DNA from: Chelativorans sp. YIM 93263
GTDB lineage: Bacteria > Pseudomonadota > Alphaproteobacteria > Rhizobiales > Rhizobiaceae
Reading direction: 5' to 3'
Assembly: GCF_028767125.1 (NCBI RefSeq)
Contig: NZ_JAKCWP010000001.1
Coordinates: 496,001 to 560,000 of the forward strand
DNA: 64,000 bases
A program made the position numbers and the translations under genes. The notes under the pieces were generated by a model. The model did no database searches, was not told where the DNA came from, and saw only the letters and a list, made by a program, of their open reading frames with translations. Position 1 is the stretch's first letter. Each line of letters begins with the position of its first letter. Positions 49,483-58,625 of this stretch are shown one piece after another.

Positions 49483-50178
49483 CTAAAGACTTGTCACCAT
49501 GCGGTGCGACGAGGGATGCACCATGCGCACAAGCGTGATGGGCTGCCCGCGCAGCCACGTGATGCGCTCTCCGACAAAGACCGGCGCGCCCTCGCTCAAT
49601 TGCAACAAGGCAGCCTCGTCTGCATTGGCGGCGGCGGCCAGAAAGGTGAACTCGGCATCGGTGAAGGGCGCGTGTTTTACCAGCCACTCATTCGGGCTCA
49701 TGCTTTCGAACTCGGCCTCCCGCGCCGACGGCACGGCATCCAGATTGATCCAGCGGTCCTCGAATTGATATGGCGCGCGGTCGGCGAGATGGAGGCAGCG
49801 CACATTGATGAGGGTTGCGCGGCCGCCAAGCCCGAGCCGCGCGCGAATAATCTCGGGCGGCCCCACCTCCTCCCGACTCAAGAGGCGATACTGGTAAACG
49901 GCTCCCTTCGCCTCGATTTCCTGACGCACCAGCGGAATGACGAAACGCGCCTCGCGAACCGGGTGAAGCGCTACGCGCGTGCCGGCCCGGCGGCGGCGCT
50001 CCAGAAGGCCGGCGCGCGCCAGCTCCTGAAGGGCGCGATTGACCGTTGCGCGCGCCGCGCCGAACTCGCGCGCCAGCGTCTCCTCGCCGGGAATGAGCGT
50101 GCCCGGCAGCCAGCGCCGCTCGGCAATGCGCCGCGCCATCTCGTCGCGAATGGTCCTGAAGGAGGTGCGCTCGCTCAT
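49483..50178 (-). CDS. hutC: Histidine utilisation repressor HutC
   Basis: GntR-family repressor of hut genes that releases DNA on binding urocanate. The 231-residue protein has a winged helix (IRDEMARRIAERRWLPGTLIPGEETLAREFGAARATVNRALQEL region) and a UTRA domain (YRLLSREEV to GERITWLRGQPITLVRMVHP). It overlaps hutF by 4 bases, so repressor and pathway enzyme are made together. Probable binding sites are the GTMTAGAC pair at 51571-51599. Confidence 0.93.
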   Translation of the reverse strand: MSERTSFRTIRDEMARRIAERRWLPGTLIPGEETLAREFGAARATVNRALQELARAGLLERRRRAGTRVALHPVREARFVIPLVRQEIEAKGAVYQYRLLSREEVGPPEIIRARLGLGGRATLINVRCLHLADRAPYQFEDRWINLDAVPSAREAEFESMSPNEWLVKHAPFTDAEFTFLAAAANADEAALLQLSEGAPVFVGERITWLRGQPITLVRMVHPSSHRMVTSL

Positions 50179-51539
50179 AACCGCTCGGTCAGTCTGGTGA
50201 CCGTCGCACGGTAGCGCTCGGCGATGGTTTCACGCGCAACATGCCGCCCGTCGCGCACCGCGTGGCGTCCCGCGGACCACAGATCCGTGACCGCCTCGTT
50301 TCCGCCGGCGAAGATCCAGCCGTCCAGAATGGTGTCACCGGAGGACACACCCGCAAACCGGACCGGGTCCGCCGCCACCACATCCGCCCATTTGCCGGGC
50401 TCCAGCGCGCCGGAATCGCGGCCCAACGCCTGTGCGCCTGCCTGAAGTGCGGCGTCGTAAAGCGCGCGCCCGCAGGATTGCCCGCCATCTGCCAGAACGG
50501 CGCGGGCGCGGTGCTTCAGCCGTTGCGAATATTCGAGCTGGCGCAGCTCCTCGGAAACCGAAATGCGGACATTGGAATCGCTTCCCACCCCAAAGCGGCC
50601 GCCGGCCTGGCGGTATGCCGGTCCGTTGAAAATGCCGTCGCCCAGGTTGCCTTCCGTAATCGGGCAAAGGCCGGCAACAGCGCGCGATTTGGCGAGGTCT
50701 TCCGTCTCGATCGCGTTCATATGCGTCGCGTGGATGAGGCACCAGCGGCTGTCGACGTCCACCTCCCTCAGGAGATACTCGACGGGGCGAGCGCCGAACG
50801 CCGCCACCACATCTTCCACTTCGGGCTCCTGCTCGGCGATGTGAATGTGGAACGGGGTGTCTGACTGCAGCGCCACGGCAGCTTTTATGTCCTCGATCGC
50901 TGCACCTCGCAGGGAATGTGCCGCCGCCCCCAGCACAGCATCAGCCGGAAGCTGCCGCATGTGCGTCTCCGCGCCAGCGAGCAGCTTCTCAAACGCCTCG
51001 ACATCGTTGCCGAAGCGCATCTGGCCGCCTGCAAGCGCACGCCTGTCCACCCCGCCGTAGCGGTAAAGCACCGGCAGCAGGGTAAGGCCGATCCGGGTCT
51101 CTCCGGCGGCATTCACGATGCGCGCGGAAAGCTCGGCCAGGTTGGCATAAGACGTCCCGCCGGGCTGGTGATGCAGATAGTGGAACTCCGCCACGGCACA
51201 AAAGCCGGCCTCCTGCATTTCCATAAAGGCAAAGGCGGCGATAGCCTCGATGTCTTCGGGCGAGAGCTGGTCCAAGAAGTGATACATGACCTCGCGCCAT
51301 GTCCAGAAGCTGTCCTGGCCCTTCGTGCCGCGACGTTCTGCAAGACCGGCCATGGCGCGCTGGAAAGTGTGGCTGTGCAGGTTTGAAACGGCCGGCAAAA
51401 GCACCGGAACCCGCGAGGCTGCTCCAGGTTGGCTGTCTGGCGTGACGGAAGCGATTCGCCCGCTATCGTCGATCGTCAGGCGGACATTCTCCCGCCAGCC
51501 TTGGGGCGTCAGAGCGGTGTTGGCGAAAATCTCTTGCAT
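50175..51539 (-). CDS. hutF: Formimidoylglutamate deiminase
   Basis: Amidohydrolase-superfamily enzyme that converts N-formimino-L-glutamate to N-formyl-L-glutamate and ammonia. The 454-residue protein has metal-binding HSHTFQRAMAGLAERRG, HIAEQEPEVEDV, CLIHATHMNAIE and GSDSNVRISVSEELRQLEYSQRL. Its presence together with hutG defines the five-step histidine route. Divergent from hutI across the operator region. Confidence 0.96.
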   Translation of the reverse strand: MQEIFANTALTPQGWRENVRLTIDDSGRIASVTPDSQPGAASRVPVLLPAVSNLHSHTFQRAMAGLAERRGTKGQDSFWTWREVMYHFLDQLSPEDIEAIAAFAFMEMQEAGFCAVAEFHYLHHQPGGTSYANLAELSARIVNAAGETRIGLTLLPVLYRYGGVDRRALAGGQMRFGNDVEAFEKLLAGAETHMRQLPADAVLGAAAHSLRGAAIEDIKAAVALQSDTPFHIHIAEQEPEVEDVVAAFGARPVEYLLREVDVDSRWCLIHATHMNAIETEDLAKSRAVAGLCPITEGNLGDGIFNGPAYRQAGGRFGVGSDSNVRISVSEELRQLEYSQRLKHRARAVLADGGQSCGRALYDAALQAGAQALGRDSGALEPGKWADVVAADPVRFAGVSSGDTILDGWIFAGGNEAVTDLWSAGRHAVRDGRHVARETIAERYRATVTRLTERL

Positions 51540-51568
51540 CGGATTGCCGTCCTGCTTAGAACTCGATT

Positions 51569-51601
51569 TTGTATAGACATATTATTGTAAAGTCTAGACA
51601 A
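51569..51601. promoter_or_regulatory. HutC operator pair between hutF and hutI
   Basis: TTGTATAGAC (51569-51578) and GTCTAGACAA (51592-51601) form an inverted repeat with 9 of 10 bases matching. Each arm contains a GTMTAGAC core (GTATAGAC 51571-51578, GTCTAGAC 51592-51599) with starts 21 bases apart, two helical turns. This core is typical of HutC/UTRA-class GntR regulators. TATTAT (51580-51585) between the arms could be a -10. Confidence 0.65.
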
Positions 51602-51623
51602 AGCGGAAAGGTGCCCACAGGCG

Positions 51624-52832
51624 ATGAAGCGCACGCTCCTTACCAATGCACGGCTTGCCACCATGATCCGGGGAAAGGAACCCTACGGGTTGATCGAGGA
51701 CGGCGCCGTCGCCATCGACGGGGAGCGGATCGCCTGGACCGGGCCGCGCGCGGAACTGCCCGGCGAATGGGCGAATGCGGAAAGCCAGGACCTTGAAGGC
51801 CGGCTCGTCACGCCGGCCCTGACCGACTGCCACACGCACATCGTCTATGGCGGCAACCGCGCGCGCGAGTTCGAAATGCGGCTCGAAGGCGCCAGCTATG
51901 AGGAGATCGCCCGCGCCGGCGGCGGCATCGTATCGACGGTGAGCGCGACCCGCGCAATGGACGAGGACGCGCTTGTGGTCGACGCCCTGCCGCGCCTCGA
52001 TGCGATGATTGCCGAGGGTGTCGCAACGGTGGAGGTGAAGTCCGGCTACGGGCTTTCATTAGCCGACGAACTGAAGATGCTGCGCGCCGCCCGGCGGCTT
52101 GCCGAACTGCGCCCGGTACGCATCAAGACAAGCTATCTCGCGGCCCATGCGGTGCCGCCCGAATACAAAGGCCGGGCGGACGACTATATCGAGGACATCG
52201 TCCTGCCGGGGATGGAAGCAGCATATGAGGCAGGGCTTGCCGATGCGGTGGACGGCTTTTGCGAAGGCATCGCCTTTTCGCCCGAGCAGATGAAGCGCGT
52301 TTTCGAAAAGGCGCGGGATCTCGGCCTGCCCGTAAAACTCCACGCGGAGCAGCTTTCCAATCTGGGCGGTGCGAAACTCGCGGCCGGCTTCGGGGCACTC
52401 TCGGCCGATCATCTGGAATATCTGGATGAGGAGGGCGTGGCCGCCATGGCCGGAGCCGGCACAGTTGCTGTCCTGTTGCCCGGCGCATTCTACACGCTGC
52501 GCGAGACGCAGCTTCCGCCCGTCGAGGCGCTGCGTAAAGCGGGTGTGCCGATGGCGGTCGCGACCGACTGCAATCCCGGTTCCTCGCCGCTCGCCTCCCT
52601 GCTTCTTTCCGTGAACATGGTCTGCACGCTCTTTCGCCTCACGCCGGAGGAGGCGCTGGCCGGGGTCACGCGCGAAGCCGCCCGTGCACTCGGATTGCAA
52701 GGTGAGATCGGCACCATAGAGGCGGGCAAACGCGCCGAGCTTGCGGTCTGGGATGTCGAACATCCGGCGGAATTCGCCTATCGCATCGGCTTCAATCCGC
52801 TCCACCGCCTCATTCGCGGAGATGCCGTATGA
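51624..52832 (+). CDS. hutI: Imidazolonepropionase
   Basis: Hydrolyses 4-imidazolone-5-propionate to formiminoglutamate, third step of histidine breakdown. The 402-residue amidohydrolase has the metal motif [53 protein letters not shown] and [10 protein letters not shown]. The first gene of the hutIHGU run; its stop is 32 bases before hutH. Confidence 0.97.
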   Translation: MKRTLLTNARLATMIRGKEPYGLIEDGAVAIDGERIAWTGPRAELPGEWANAESQDLEGRLVTPALTDCHTHIVYGGNRAREFEMRLEGASYEEIARAGGGIVSTVSATRAMDEDALVVDALPRLDAMIAEGVATVEVKSGYGLSLADELKMLRAARRLAELRPVRIKTSYLAAHAVPPEYKGRADDYIEDIVLPGMEAAYEAGLADAVDGFCEGIAFSPEQMKRVFEKARDLGLPVKLHAEQLSNLGGAKLAAGFGALSADHLEYLDEEGVAAMAGAGTVAVLLPGAFYTLRETQLPPVEALRKAGVPMAVATDCNPGSSPLASLLLSVNMVCTLFRLTPEEALAGVTREAARALGLQGEIGTIEAGKRAELAVWDVEHPAEFAYRIGFNPLHRLIRGDAV

Positions 52833-52863
52833 CCCCCTCACGAGCGAACGGAGCGGCAGCGCG

Positions 52864-54405
52864 ATGACACTCACCCTCATGCCCGGATCAGTCCCAATCC
52901 ACACGCTGGAGCGAATCTGGCGCGAGAAGGAGGCAGTCCGTCTCGACCCTTCATGCCATTCGGCCATCGAGGCTTCCGCCAGGCGCATACAGGAGATTGC
53001 CGGCGGGGAGACCGCGCTTTATGGCGTCAATACCGGTTTCGGCAAGCTTGCCAATGTGCGCATTCCCGCCGACGACGTGACCGCGCTGCAGCGCAACCTT
53101 ATTCTCTCCCATTGCTGCGGCATGGGCGAGCCGCTCAATGAGGGCGTCGTGCGGCTCGTGATGGCCTTGAAGCTGATGTCGCTGGGGCGCGGGGCCTCCG
53201 GTGTGCGGTTGGATGTCATTCGTCTGCTGGAGGGAATGCTTGAGAAGGGCGTGACCCCCGTCATTCCGGAAAAGGGCTCCGTCGGCGCGTCCGGTGATCT
53301 TGCGCCGCTTGCCCACATGGCCGCGGCGATGATCGGGGAAGGTGAAGCATCATTAGCCGGCGAAATATTGCCGGCTAATGATGCCCTGCGACGGGCTGGT
53401 CTCCAGCCGGTGGTCCTTCAAGCGAAGGAGGGGCTGGCGCTCATCAACGGCACGCAGGTCTCGACTGCCTTGGCACTCGCCGGTCTGTTTCGCACCCATC
53501 GCGCCGCGCGCTCTGCAGTCATCACCGGTGCGCTATCGACCGATGCGGCGATGGGATCCTCCGCGCCCTTTCATCCTGAAATCCACACGCTGCGGGGTCA
53601 CCAAGGACAGATCGACACGGCAGCCGCACTCTGGAAGCTGCTTGACGGCTCGCAGATTCGCGAAAGCCATCGCGAGGGTGACGAGCGCGTTCAGGACCCC
53701 TATTGCATTCGCTGCCAGCCCCAGGTGGATGGCGCCTGTCTCGACATTCTGCGCCAGGCCGCGCGCACGCTGGAAATTGAGGCCAATGCCGTGACGGACA
53801 ATCCGCTCATCCTGTCCGACGGGCAGGTGGTCTCGGGCGGCAATTTCCATGCTGAGCCGGTCGCGCTTGCGGCCGACCAGATCGCCCTTGCGGTGTGCGA
53901 GATCGGCGCGATTGCGCAAAGGCGGATTGCACTTTTGGTCGATCCGGCGCTCTCCTTCGGCCTGCCGGCGTTTCTCGCGAAGAAGCCGGGCATCAATTCC
54001 GGGCTGATGATCGCCGAGGTGACCTCTGCCGCGCTCATGTCCGAAAACAAGCAGATGGCGCATCCGGCATCCGTCGATTCCACACCGACGTCGGCCAATC
54101 AGGAAGACCATGTTTCCATGGCCTGCCACGGAGCGCGGCGGCTTCTTGCCATGACGGAAAATCTCTTCGGTATTATCGGCATCGAGGCGTTGACGGCGGC
54201 GCAGGGGATCGATCTGCGCGCACCGTTGAAGACCAGCGATGAGCTTCAGAAAGCTCATGCGGCGATCCGCGCGGCGGTGCCGGAGTTGGAGGTCGACCGC
54301 TACATGGCGGACGATCTGGAAGCTTCCACCGAATTGGTGCGTTCGGGCCGGCTAAATGCATCCGTTGCGAGCGGAATCCTGCCGGAACTAAGGAGCGGAC
54401 AGTGA
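52864..54405 (+). CDS. hutH: Histidine ammonia-lyase
   Basis: Deaminates histidine to urocanate. From ATG 52864 it is 513 residues. The MIO electrophile forms from Ala142-Ser143-Gly144 ([13 protein letters not shown]), and Tyr53 in [12 protein letters not shown] is present, at the same numbers as the Pseudomonas enzyme. An upstream start at 52741 overlaps hutI and is unsupported. A perfect 14-bp inverted repeat is embedded in its codons at 53348-53383. GTGA overlap with hutG. Confidence 0.98.
   Translation: MTLTLMPGSVPIHTLERIWREKEAVRLDPSCHSAIEASARRIQEIAGGETALYGVNTGFGKLANVRIPADDVTALQRNLILSHCCGMGEPLNEGVVRLVMALKLMSLGRGASGVRLDVIRLLEGMLEKGVTPVIPEKGSVGASGDLAPLAHMAAAMIGEGEASLAGEILPANDALRRAGLQPVVLQAKEGLALINGTQVSTALALAGLFRTHRAARSAVITGALSTDAAMGSSAPFHPEIHTLRGHQGQIDTAAALWKLLDGSQIRESHREGDERVQDPYCIRCQPQVDGACLDILRQAARTLEIEANAVTDNPLILSDGQVVSGGNFHAEPVALAADQIALAVCEIGAIAQRRIALLVDPALSFGLPAFLAKKPGINSGLMIAEVTSAALMSENKQMAHPASVDSTPTSANQEDHVSMACHGARRLLAMTENLFGIIGIEALTAAQGIDLRAPLKTSDELQKAHAAIRAAVPELEVDRYMADDLEASTELVRSGRLNASVASGILPELRSGQ
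53348..53383. repeat. Perfect 14-bp inverted repeat inside hutH
   Basis: Arms 53348-53361 and 53370-53383 are exact reverse complements around an 8-base AT-rich loop. Together they encode part of the segment [23 protein letters not shown] of the left arm also occurs in the same codon frame in hutI at 52056-52065. A stem of this strength inside a coding region is unusual. Confidence 0.8.
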
Positions 54406-55211
54406 ATCCAGTCGAAGTCGTACAGGGCACGTCGCCCGTCATTCTCGGCCTGCCGCACACGGGCACGTATGTTCCCGACGAGATAGCCGCGCGGCTGAAC
54501 GATGAGGCCTGTAAGCTGCGCGACACGGATTGGCATGTTCACGAACTCTACCAACACCTGCTACCGAACGCGACGACGGTGCGCGCCACCTTTCATCGAT
54601 ACGTAATCGACGCCAACCGAGATCCTTCCGGTAGGAGTCTTTATCCCGGCCAGAACACGACCGGTCTCGTGCCCACCACCGATTTCGACAACCAGCCGCT
54701 CTGGAGGGACGGTGCGGGACCGGATGACCGCGATGTCGCCAAGCGGATTGCGGCCTTCCACCGACCCTATCACGAGGCTTTGGCGGCGGAGATTGAGCGC
54801 GTGAATGCGCTGCATGGCGTGGTCGTGCTCTATGACTGCCACTCCATCCGCTCCCATTGCCCGTTCCTGTTCGAAGGGCGGCTGCCCGACTTCAATATTG
54901 GTACGGACAATGGCCGCACCTGCGTCCCGGATGTCGAGCAGGCAATAGCCGGGATCTGCGCGGCTGCGGAAGGTTATACGAGCGTTGTCAACGGCCGCTT
55001 CCGCGGCGGCTGGACGACCCGGCACTATGGCCGCCCGGATGAAGGCGTCCACGCCATCCAGATGGAGCTTGCGCAGGCAACGCATCTCGAGAGCGAAGCC
55101 CTGCCTTTCGCCTATGACGCGGCGAAGGCCGAGCGCCTGAGGGTGCATCTGCGGGCCATACTGGAGCGGCTCGAAGAGATCGCGCTTTCCATGAAAGGGG
55201 AGAAGGAATGA
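54402..55211 (+). CDS. hutG: N-formylglutamate deformylase
   Basis: Final step: N-formyl-L-glutamate to glutamate and formate. The 269-residue protein belongs to the FGase family: [42 protein letters not shown] and [19 protein letters not shown], with the metal-binding His/Asp/Glu residues. Starts with GTG overlapping the hutH stop and ends overlapping the hutU start. Confidence 0.95.
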   Translation: MNPVEVVQGTSPVILGLPHTGTYVPDEIAARLNDEACKLRDTDWHVHELYQHLLPNATTVRATFHRYVIDANRDPSGRSLYPGQNTTGLVPTTDFDNQPLWRDGAGPDDRDVAKRIAAFHRPYHEALAAEIERVNALHGVVVLYDCHSIRSHCPFLFEGRLPDFNIGTDNGRTCVPDVEQAIAGICAAAEGYTSVVNGRFRGGWTTRHYGRPDEGVHAIQMELAQATHLESEALPFAYDAAKAERLRVHLRAILERLEEIALSMKGEKE

Positions 55212-56881
55212 CCAATCCGCGCCATAACATCCGCGAAGTGAAAGCGCCGCACGGCACAGAGCTGAACGCCAAGAGCTGGCTGACCGAAGCGCCGCTCCGC
55301 ATGCTGATGAACAATCTGGACGCGGAAGTCGCGGAGAACCCGAACGAGCTCGTGGTCTATGGTGGCATTGGGCGTGCCGCCCGCACCTGGGACGACTTCG
55401 ACCGCATCGTCGCGACGCTCAAAACGCTGGAGGAGGACGAAACGCTGCTCGTCCAGTCCGGAAAGCCCGTCGGTGTTTTCCGTACACATGCCGATGCCCC
55501 CCGCGTCCTGATCGCCAACTCCAATCTCGTGCCGCACTGGGCCAATTGGGAGCATTTCAACAAGCTCGATCGCGCCGGACTGATGATGTACGGGCAGATG
55601 ACCGCAGGCTCGTGGATCTATATCGGTTCGCAAGGCATCGTGCAGGGCACTTACGAGACCTTCGCCGAGGCCGGACGCCAGCATTACGATGGCGATCTCA
55701 AGGGCCGCTGGATTTTGACCGCCGGGCTGGGCGGCATGGGCGGCGCGCAGCCGCTGGCCGCAAACCTGGCCGGCGCCTGTTGCCTCGCCATCGAATGTGA
55801 TGAGAGCCGCATCGATTTCCGCCTGCGCACCCGCTATCTCGATGAGAAAGCGACCAGTCTTGATGAAGCGCTCGCCATGATCGAACGCTGGACCGAGGCC
55901 GGAGAGGCGAAATCCGTCGGCCTTCTCGGAAATGCGGCGGAGATCGTGCCGGAGATGCGCCGGCGCGGCGTGAAGCCCGACATCGTGACGGACCAGACTT
56001 CCGCCCACGATCCGGTGAATGGCTATCTGCCCAAGGGCTGGTCGGTGGCCGAATGGCGGGAGAAGCGCGAGAGCGATCCGCAGGCGGTGGAGAAGGCCGC
56101 CCGCGCCTCCATGCGCGAACATGTGGAAGCCATGGTCGCCTTCTGGAATGACGGCGTGCCGACGGTCGACTACGGCAACAATATCCGTCAGGTTGCCAAG
56201 GAAGAGGGACTTGAAAACGCCTTCGCTTTCCCGGGATTCGTGCCGGCCTATATCCGCCCGCTCTTTTGCCGCGGGGTCGGTCCCTTCCGTTGGGCTGCCC
56301 TTTCCGGCGACCCTGAGGACATCTATCGCACCGATGAGAAGGTGAAGGAGCTTCTGCCCGACAACGAGCACCTGCACCGCTGGCTCGACATGGCGCGCGA
56401 GCGCATCTCGTTTCAGGGGCTGCCGGCGCGCATCTGCTGGGTTGGTCTCGGCGACAGGCACCGCCTCGGCATGGCCTTCAACGAGATGGTCGCCAATGGC
56501 GAATTGAAAGCGCCGGTCGTCATCGGCCGCGACCATCTGGATTCCGGTTCGGTCGCCTCGCCTAATCGCGAAACGGAAGCCATGAAGGACGGGTCGGATG
56601 CTGTTTCCGACTGGCCGCTCTTGAATGCGCTCCTGAACACCGCCTCTGGCGCCACCTGGGTTTCGCTGCACCATGGCGGCGGGGTTGGCATGGGCTTTTC
56701 CCAGCACGCCGGGGTCGTCATCTGCGCCGACGGAACGGAGGCGGCGGCGAAGCGTCTTGAGCGGGTCCTTTGGAATGACCCGGCAACCGGCGTCATGCGC
56801 CATGCAGACGCTGGCTATGAAGAAGCTCTCGACTGGGCCAAGAAAAAAGGATTGCGCCTGCCCGCGATTCTCGGAAACTAG
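55208..56881 (+). CDS. hutU: Urocanate hydratase
   Basis: Adds water to urocanate giving imidazolone propionate, using NAD+ as an electrophile. The 557-residue protein has the N-terminal [30 protein letters not shown], the NAD site [12 protein letters not shown] and the C-terminal [20 protein letters not shown]. Length matches the family (about 557). Last enzyme of the hut run, 24 bases before the TRAP binding-protein gene. Confidence 0.98.
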   Translation: MTNPRHNIREVKAPHGTELNAKSWLTEAPLRMLMNNLDAEVAENPNELVVYGGIGRAARTWDDFDRIVATLKTLEEDETLLVQSGKPVGVFRTHADAPRVLIANSNLVPHWANWEHFNKLDRAGLMMYGQMTAGSWIYIGSQGIVQGTYETFAEAGRQHYDGDLKGRWILTAGLGGMGGAQPLAANLAGACCLAIECDESRIDFRLRTRYLDEKATSLDEALAMIERWTEAGEAKSVGLLGNAAEIVPEMRRRGVKPDIVTDQTSAHDPVNGYLPKGWSVAEWREKRESDPQAVEKAARASMREHVEAMVAFWNDGVPTVDYGNNIRQVAKEEGLENAFAFPGFVPAYIRPLFCRGVGPFRWAALSGDPEDIYRTDEKVKELLPDNEHLHRWLDMARERISFQGLPARICWVGLGDRHRLGMAFNEMVANGELKAPVVIGRDHLDSGSVASPNRETEAMKDGSDAVSDWPLLNALLNTASGATWVSLHHGGGVGMGFSQHAGVVICADGTEAAAKRLERVLWNDPATGVMRHADAGYEEALDWAKKKGLRLPAILGN

Positions 56882-56905
56882 CTGGAAGAAAAGAAGGGGA
56901 ACGAC

Positions 56906-57997
56906 ATGAAAAGACGCGATTTCTTGAAAACTGCCGGTGTCGCCGGCGTTGCCACCGGACTGGCCGCGCCGGCCATCGCGCAGGACGTGCGCCGGTGGAA
57001 AATGGTCACGGCGTGGCCGAAGAACTTGCCCGGTCCCGGCGTTGCGGCGCAGATGCTCGCCGACCGCATCACAGCGCTTTCGGGCGGACGGATCGAGGTC
57101 GAGCTTTACGCCGCCGGTGAACTGGTTCCGGGCAACGGCGTGTTCGACGCGGTTTCGGAGGGCACGGCAGAGCTCTATCATGCGGTTCCGTCCTACTGGG
57201 GGTCGAAATCGCGCGGCATACTTCTGTTCGGCTCACAGCCCTTCGGCCTGCGGGCGGATGAGCAGCTCGGCTGGCTGATTCACGCGGGCGGTCAGGAGCT
57301 TTACGACGAGATGTATGCCCGCTTCGGGCTGAAGCCCTTCCTATGCGGCAATTCGGGGCCGCAGTGGCAGGGCTGGTTCCGCGAGGAGATCAACTCGGTG
57401 GACGATCTCAGGGGCCTGCGCTTCCGCACCACGGGTCTGGCCTCGGAGATGTGCTCCAAGCTAGGCATGGCCGTGCAGGCCATGGGCGGTGGCGACATGT
57501 TCCAGGCGCTGCAGTCCGGTGCACTGGACGCCGGCGAGTTCATCGGCCCATGGACGGATTCAGCGCTCGGCTTCTACCAAGTCGCCAAGAATTACTACTG
57601 GCCCGGTGTAGGCGAGCCGTCCTCTGCCGAGGAATGCGCCGTTAACATGCAAGCCTATGAAGACCTGCCGGAAGATCTGCAGCAGGCCGTCGCCTATGCC
57701 TGCCAGTCTCTCTATAATCCCGTCTGGACGGAATATTCCACCAAACATGCCCAGGCGCTTCAGCAGCTTGTCGCCGAGCAGGACGTGCAGGTGAGACAGC
57801 TTCCCGAAGATGTGACAGTGGCCATGGGCAACGCCGCCGGCGAAGTCATTGCCGAGCTGCGCGAGGACGATGACGAACTGGTGCAGCGCATCGTCGAAAG
57901 CTTCCTTGAGTATCGCGAAAGCATCGCCGAATACATGGTCTATGCGGACAATGGTCAGATGAACGCCCGCGCACTGGACTACAATTACGGCGGGTGA
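56906..57997 (+). CDS. TRAP transporter solute-binding protein (DctP family)
   Basis: Periplasmic binding subunit of a tripartite ATP-independent transporter. The 363-residue protein has a twin-arginine signal (KRRDFLKTAG, cut after AIAQ) and resembles the TakP/2-oxoacid and mannitol-type branch (MVTAWPKNLPGPGVAAQM, then GNSGPQWQGWFREEINSVDDLRGLRFR split motif, and DAGEFIGPWTDSALGFYQVAKNYYWPG). SD AAGGGGA precedes the ATG. Its place 24 bases after hutU suggests import of histidine, urocanate or a related acid, which is inference only. Confidence 0.93.
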   Translation: MKRRDFLKTAGVAGVATGLAAPAIAQDVRRWKMVTAWPKNLPGPGVAAQMLADRITALSGGRIEVELYAAGELVPGNGVFDAVSEGTAELYHAVPSYWGSKSRGILLFGSQPFGLRADEQLGWLIHAGGQELYDEMYARFGLKPFLCGNSGPQWQGWFREEINSVDDLRGLRFRTTGLASEMCSKLGMAVQAMGGGDMFQALQSGALDAGEFIGPWTDSALGFYQVAKNYYWPGVGEPSSAEECAVNMQAYEDLPEDLQQAVAYACQSLYNPVWTEYSTKHAQALQQLVAEQDVQVRQLPEDVTVAMGNAAGEVIAELREDDDELVQRIVESFLEYRESIAEYMVYADNGQMNARALDYNYGG

Positions 57998-58020
57998 TCG
58001 GGCCCGGCGACTGAGCGAGT

Positions 58021-58047
58021 ACCTTCCCGCCGCCCTGGCGGGAAGGT
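58021..58047 (+). repeat. Stem-loop between TRAP binding protein and small permease genes
   Basis: A perfect 11-bp stem (58021-58031 with 58037-58047), 5-nt loop, followed by TCCCTT rather than a full T-run. It lies 24 bases after the binding-protein stop. It probably acts as a partial terminator or 3'-end stabiliser, giving more binding protein than permease. Confidence 0.75.
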
Positions 58048-58115
58048 TCCCTTGTCCTTGGGTGCAAAACCGATAGCAACGAACGGGCAGGCCGTGCTCT
58101 AGGGATTGGCAGGTG

Positions 58116-58625
58116 ATGCAGCGCATTGCGTCGAGACTTGATCAGGTGAACCGTGCGGTGGGTGCGTTCGTGCGGTGGTTGGCGTTGCTGATGGTGCTCG
58201 TTCAGTTCGGCACGGTCGTCCTGCGCTATGTCTACGGCATCAGCTTCATCTTTCTCAGCGAGAGCGTCCTCTACATCCACTCTGCGCTTTTCATGCTAGG
58301 GGCAGGCTATACGCTCCTGGTGGACGGACACGTTCGCGTCGACATTTTCTACGGAGCGCTGTCGGAGCGCCGGCAGGCACTGCTGAACGTTGTGGGCGCG
58401 GCTCTTTTTCTGCTGCCTTCGATGATTATGATTGCCTGGTTCTCCTGGCCATCGGTGCGCAATTCCTGGAGCGTGATGGAAGGGGCTATTTCCGTCGGCG
58501 GCATTCCAGCATCGTTTCTGCTCAAGTCGCTGATCCCCGCTTTCTGTGCCCTACTCATTGTCCAGGGCCTCGCCTGCCTCCTGCGCGACATCGCTCTTTA
58601 CCGCGACAGGACGCTCCGCGCATGA
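58116..58625 (+). CDS. TRAP transporter small permease (DctQ family)
   Basis: Small membrane subunit, 169 residues from ATG 58116 (a GTG directly in front at 58113 is an alternative). Four predicted helices with DctQ features: the N-terminal region LDQVNRAVGAFVRWLALLMV, then VVLRYVYGISFIFLSE and the loop LLVDGHVRVDIFYGALSERRQALL. Overlaps the large permease gene by 4 bases (ATGA). Confidence 0.92.
   Translation: MQRIASRLDQVNRAVGAFVRWLALLMVLVQFGTVVLRYVYGISFIFLSESVLYIHSALFMLGAGYTLLVDGHVRVDIFYGALSERRQALLNVVGAALFLLPSMIMIAWFSWPSVRNSWSVMEGAISVGGIPASFLLKSLIPAFCALLIVQGLACLLRDIALYRDRTLRA

Noticed and set aside
55112-57181. 689-codon minus-strand frame opposite hutU and the TRAP binding protein
   Set aside because: Shadow of two certain genes in the opposite strand.
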